Made by a program: the position numbers and the translations under genes | Part shown: positions 60,695-64,000 of the stretch, piece after piece | How the letters are laid out: each line of letters starts with the position of its first letter | How positions within the stretch are numbered: position 1 is the stretch's first letter | The notes under the pieces: generated by a model | Told to the model about the DNA's origin: nothing | The model's database searches: none | The model's input: only the letters and a program-made list of their open reading frames with translations | Assembly: GCA_001600415.1 (NCBI GenBank) | Contig: BCJX01000004.1 | Location: 230,104-294,103 of the forward strand | Direction of reading: 5' to 3' | From: Pascua guehoae | Taxonomy: Eukaryota > Basidiomycota > Tremellomycetes > Trichosporonales > Trichosporonaceae | DNA: 64,000 nt

Positions 60695-60853
60695 ACAAAT
60701 AGAGATCGTTAGCTATTTTATGATAGCCAGGTGGATTAAAATTGCCAATGATCTCTTTTGTCTAAAAATGACAGTCACAGGTACTAATGTGACTCACTTT
60801 CTTAAACAAAAGAGATCATTGGCAATTTTATGATAGCCAGGTGGATTAAAATT
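60695..60853. repeat. composite repeat: 43-48 bp direct repeats plus 21-bp inverted repeat
   Basis: Two near-identical units, 60695-60743 and 60806-60853, share attttatgatagccaggtgg then attaaaatt. They are preceded by related agagatcgttagct and agagatcattggca words. In addition attgccaatgatctcttttg (60741-60760, extended by t) is the exact reverse complement of acaaaagagatcattggcaa at 60806 (extended by t). The inverted pair encloses 44 bp, so the element could fold into a hairpin. Confidence 0.85.
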
Positions 60854-61627
60854 CGGATTGTTTTTTTTCTCGTCCTTTTTTATTTCGGCAAATCGTACAA
60901 CTCTGTGGCCAAGCAGATGGTGATTGGAGATGCTGCCCATCAGGAAACGGCGCATCCTTACCCTATGTCAGTCGTCTCATACATAAGCTGCTGCCACGGC
61001 TCACACCCTGATGTACAGGTTGGATATCGTGAACGGGAATGACCATTGGCCCAATTTTGTGGTCACTCGTCTCTTTTTTTTTGCGGGGCAAAATAGTCAT
61101 TGCCAGAGAGAGCCAAACAATTGCACATATCCATACATGACACCCAGCTCACCCCCTGTCCAACTGACCGGGTCCTGTCGTCGTTATCTTCTCCCCTCGC
61201 AATGTTGGATCTGTTTCCAGACATGCCACCCAACCCCTCCCTTCTGGAGGTCTGTGCCTGGCGCTGTTATCTCCACTCGCTCCCGCGCGTTTCGGGATCC
61301 TCCCATCTCTTCACCCACTCCACTCGAGCACTGTACGCTGTTGACCTCGGAGCAGAGCCCGCAGAACCGAGTCCGCATACATGCTACTCGTCTGTAGGAG
61401 AGCCCACGTAGGTGCCTCCCCCCCTTGCACGGAAAAACAGCCGCGGCCAATTCAATTCCAAAGACGGCCCTCGGCATTGGGCCAGCGGCGAATCGGCCTA
61501 GCGGCCATGTCCGCCAGGCCACTCACCCTGCCCCTGCCGCCTCCACACTATCGACTCCAGAGCCGATAATAAAAAGTCAGGCGAGCCGGCAGCTCTTCTC
61601 ATTCATACCCCACTGACACTCGCAACC

Positions 61628-63974
61628 ATGGCTGCCCTCGCTGCGCTCTCGGACAAGCTCACCGCGTCCGACTTTACGTCCCTCCCTGTCATGTGAGCTG
61701 GAGCCCACCCCCACAACAGTTGGGCACGAGCAATATGCCAGTTGCTTATGCTGCGCTGAGACTCGGGGGGAGTAGGTTGGCTCGAACTGACACACAGCGA
61801 CATGACAAATGCGCGCTCGCCCGACGCCGAGAAGCGCAAGGCGCTCGCGTACGAGATCCGCGATGCGTGTCTCAACGAGGGCTTTTTCTACGGTGTGTGT
61901 GACCACGTTGTATTCGTAGCCTCTGCGATAAGGCAAGGTGTCCCAGTGGGCTTGTAAACTCTCCACAATTGACCAGTCGTCTTCTCCAGCAGCAGAACAC
62001 TGTATCCCTCCAGATTGGAACGGCCAGTGTATGCTGAACCACCGCTGACCCACAGTCAAGAACCACAGCGTCCCGCTCGAGACGGTCGACAAGACGTATG
62101 CCCAGAGCAAGTCGTTCTTCCACCAGCCCCCAGAGGTGAAGAAGTCGGTGAGTAGGTTGGAGTGATGGGGCGTGGCGGCGATAACGAGACAATGGGTCGG
62201 AGGGAGTTGGGGGACACGAGTATGAGCCGAGCTCTCCGCCTGATTGCTGCGTGCATCGGGCGACCTGCACACGCGGATCAGTGCTCAACACCGCCTGCAA
62301 TCCGACCCCGCAACAACTCATCACCACCCCCTCTTGCCCCCCGCACTACCTGGCACGACCATGCCCCCGCCCTACTCCCACAGCTAACGCGGCTCCAGGT
62401 GGACATTTCCAAATCGGACAACTTTCGTGGATACATGGGTCTCCTGACGGAAAACAACGACCCGGCAAACAAGGGCGACTACCACGAGGCGTTCAACCTC
62501 GGCCTCGACCCCAGCCTCGCGCCCCAGAGCATGGTGTCGGACGGCGACGAGTCCAAGCTCCGCCACTCGGATAACCTCTGGCCCAGCGCGGATGTGTGGT
62601 CGGGCGCGGACGAGTTTGTGAGTGGTCTGTTTTGCGGTGTGTGGTGTTCGAGGGTGGTACTGGGTTACAAGAGACTGAAAGAGGGGGGAGGGGGACAAGG
62701 TGGGGAGGAGGGGGACAAAGTGGGGGGAAGAGGGGGGGGGGGAGGGGAGACCTATGAACGACAAGTTTCCACAGCTTGCTTCGGAGCAGCCCATGTCCTT
62801 GTTTCCTATGGCAAAAGGGACGGGGCATCTCCCCCACAGCGTCGCGGCGAGTATTTCGAGTCTCAACTACTCTCCCTTTCCATTCCCCCATGTCGTCTCC
62901 TCGCACCTCGTACAGAAGCGCATGCCCACAGCCACCGTTTCCCCGCCACACCTACGTCCCTCCATTGCCCATACATCACCGCACTTGTCCACTAACACCA
63001 GAAAACCGCAGCGCTCGACTACTACAAGGCCGTCCTCGGACTCGGCCAGTCGCTCTTCCCCCTCTTTGCCCTCGCGCTCGACCTCCCCGAGACATTCTTC
63101 GACGACAAGATCCGGCACCCGGCCGCGATTATGCGCCTCCTCTTCTACCCTGCCCTGGGCGAGAGGGCCGTCGACGAGCTGATGCCTGGTATTGGCGTGA
63201 GTGGGGATATGTTCAAGTCCCTGTGCGGGAGTTTAGCTTGCTCGGGGATCTCGAGCGACGCCCAATGGCTCTGGCTTTCTCTCATGGTTATGTATGCGGG
63301 ACTAACACGCAGGCTCACACCGACTTTGAGTGCTTCACCATCCGTAAGTCTGCGACCAGGTCGCTCCATCCAACCTTGCAACCGGAGCACTGTGGTTGCT
63401 CTTGTTACCAGGTCCAACTCCTACGTCCTTCCCGCTGACACCATCAGTGCGCCAGGATTCTGTCGGAGGGCTCCAGGTCGCAAACCGCAAGGGCGAGTGG
63501 ATCGCCGCGCCGTACATTCCCAACACGTTCGTCATCAACATTGGCGACCAGTTTGCGCGCTGGACGAGTGAGTGTGCATTGGTGGTCCAGCTGAGATGGG
63601 GATGTGATACCTCGGCTCGCAGGGACGAGTTTCCGCAAAACTCTCCCAGAGACGAGTTTCCGCATAATTCTTCCAGACAACACACCCCCATACTCCTCCG
63701 TGTCCCCAAGTCGCCCGCGCTGCGCCCGTTGCCCACTAACAACCCAGACGACATTTTCGTCTCCACGCGCCACCGCGTGCTGCCCACCATCTCGAGCGAC
63801 CGGTACTCGATCCCCTTCTTCTTTGGCTGCGACCACGACGTCGTCATGGACCCGATCCCGACGTGCGTCTCGCCCGAGCGCCCCAACCGCTACGAGGTCA
63901 TGACCGCCGGCGACTATGTCCACATGCGTCTCAGCGACATTTACGCGGCGGGGATCAAGAAGGACGACAAGTAG
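61628..63974 (+). CDS. 2-oxoglutarate/Fe(II)-dependent dioxygenase (isopenicillin N synthase-like fold)
   Basis: Eight exons (61628-61692, 61798-61892, 62056-62147, 62399-62617, 63002-63196, 63313-63343, 63448-63567, 63748-63974) join to 347 residues. The N-terminal DIOX_N part includes EIRDACLNEGFFYVKNHSV and FFHQPPEVKKS. The catalytic domain has the metal ligands His224 and Asp226 (AHTDFECFTI) and distal His281 (STRHRVLP), with the 2-oxoglutarate-binding R-x-S at Arg291/Ser293 (RYSIPFFFG). LRQDSVGGLQVANRKGEW is the usual strand pair. It hydroxylates or oxidises a small molecule in the cytosol; the substrate is unknown. Introns range from 104 to 384 nt, longer than elsewhere in the window. 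It belongs to the common fungal family annotated as flavonol synthase- or gibberellin oxidase-like. Confidence 0.92.
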
Positions 63975-64000
63975 AGTGGGCACTGCGGCGCGGGGCGGGG

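Larger units (their letters stand above)
59829..61627. other. intergenic region with tRNA-like relic and composite repeat
   Basis: Apart from the tRNA-like sequence at 60146-60233 and the repeat at 60695-60853, nothing is supported. This stretch is noticeably more AT-rich than the flanking genes between about 60.6 and 61.1 kb. Confidence 0.55.

Overview
The window reads as nuclear DNA of a basidiomycete yeast or fungus. Genes are GC-rich and interrupted by many short introns (about 40-70 nt) with GTRNGT donors and CTRAY branch points close to the AG. The gene set (Nmd3, Mdm31/32, Mdm38/LETM1, Sec9, an Ime2/Crk1-type kinase, a Rom-type RhoGEF with DEP and CNH domains) fits a Tremellomycete, probably of the Trichosporonales. 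That placement is inference from gene content and intron style; there is no rRNA here to fix it. CDS coordinates below run from start codon to stop codon and include introns. Exon boundaries were spliced by hand, and each joined length was checked for divisibility by three.

Layout. 1-2715: no gene, one 16-bp minisatellite. 2716-9732: mdm31/32 (-), NMD3 (+) and an FHS/FucP-type sugar transporter (-). 9733-16661: two unrecognised proteins in divergent orientation, with repeats and a small inverted-repeat element. 16662-25555: Dap1 (-), a bacterial-type arsenite methyltransferase (+), LETM1/Mdm38 (+) and a DHA1-type MFS exporter (-). 26579-28258: a small zinc-ribbon protein with tiny first exons. 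30680-35584: a 19-exon RhoGEF with two DH-like domains. 35.8-44.4 kb: a long region without convincing genes, rich in repeats and coding relics. 44457-63974: Crk1/Ime2-like kinase (+), an arrestin-like PPxY protein (-), Sec9 SNARE (-), an NCBP3-like RNA-binding protein (+), an F-box/RCC1-repeat protein with a likely one-base frame break (-), a tRNA-Cys-like relic (-), a composite repeat, and a 2-oxoglutarate/Fe(II) dioxygenase (+).

The genes do not form one pathway. Housekeeping functions sit in compact blocks: mitochondrial membrane organisation (mdm31/32, LETM1), ribosome export (NMD3), heme/sterol metabolism (Dap1), exocytosis (Sec9) and cap-linked mRNA handling (NCBP3-like). They are separated by accessory stretches at about 9.8-16 kb, 28-44 kb and 59.8-61.6 kb. 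Four copies of a short inverted-repeat (MITE-like) family with CAGGTG termini lie in the intergenic DNA at 7.6, 10.9, 28.8 and 35.8 kb, and two of them bracket the RhoGEF.

No CRISPR array, rRNA operon or autonomous transposon was seen. The least ordinary items are the double-DH RhoGEF, the MITE family, the tiny-exon zinc-ribbon gene, the arsM-like gene with an in-frame 42-nt intron, and two genes whose reading frames break (F-box/RCC1, and the hypothetical protein at 11.3-13.6 kb).
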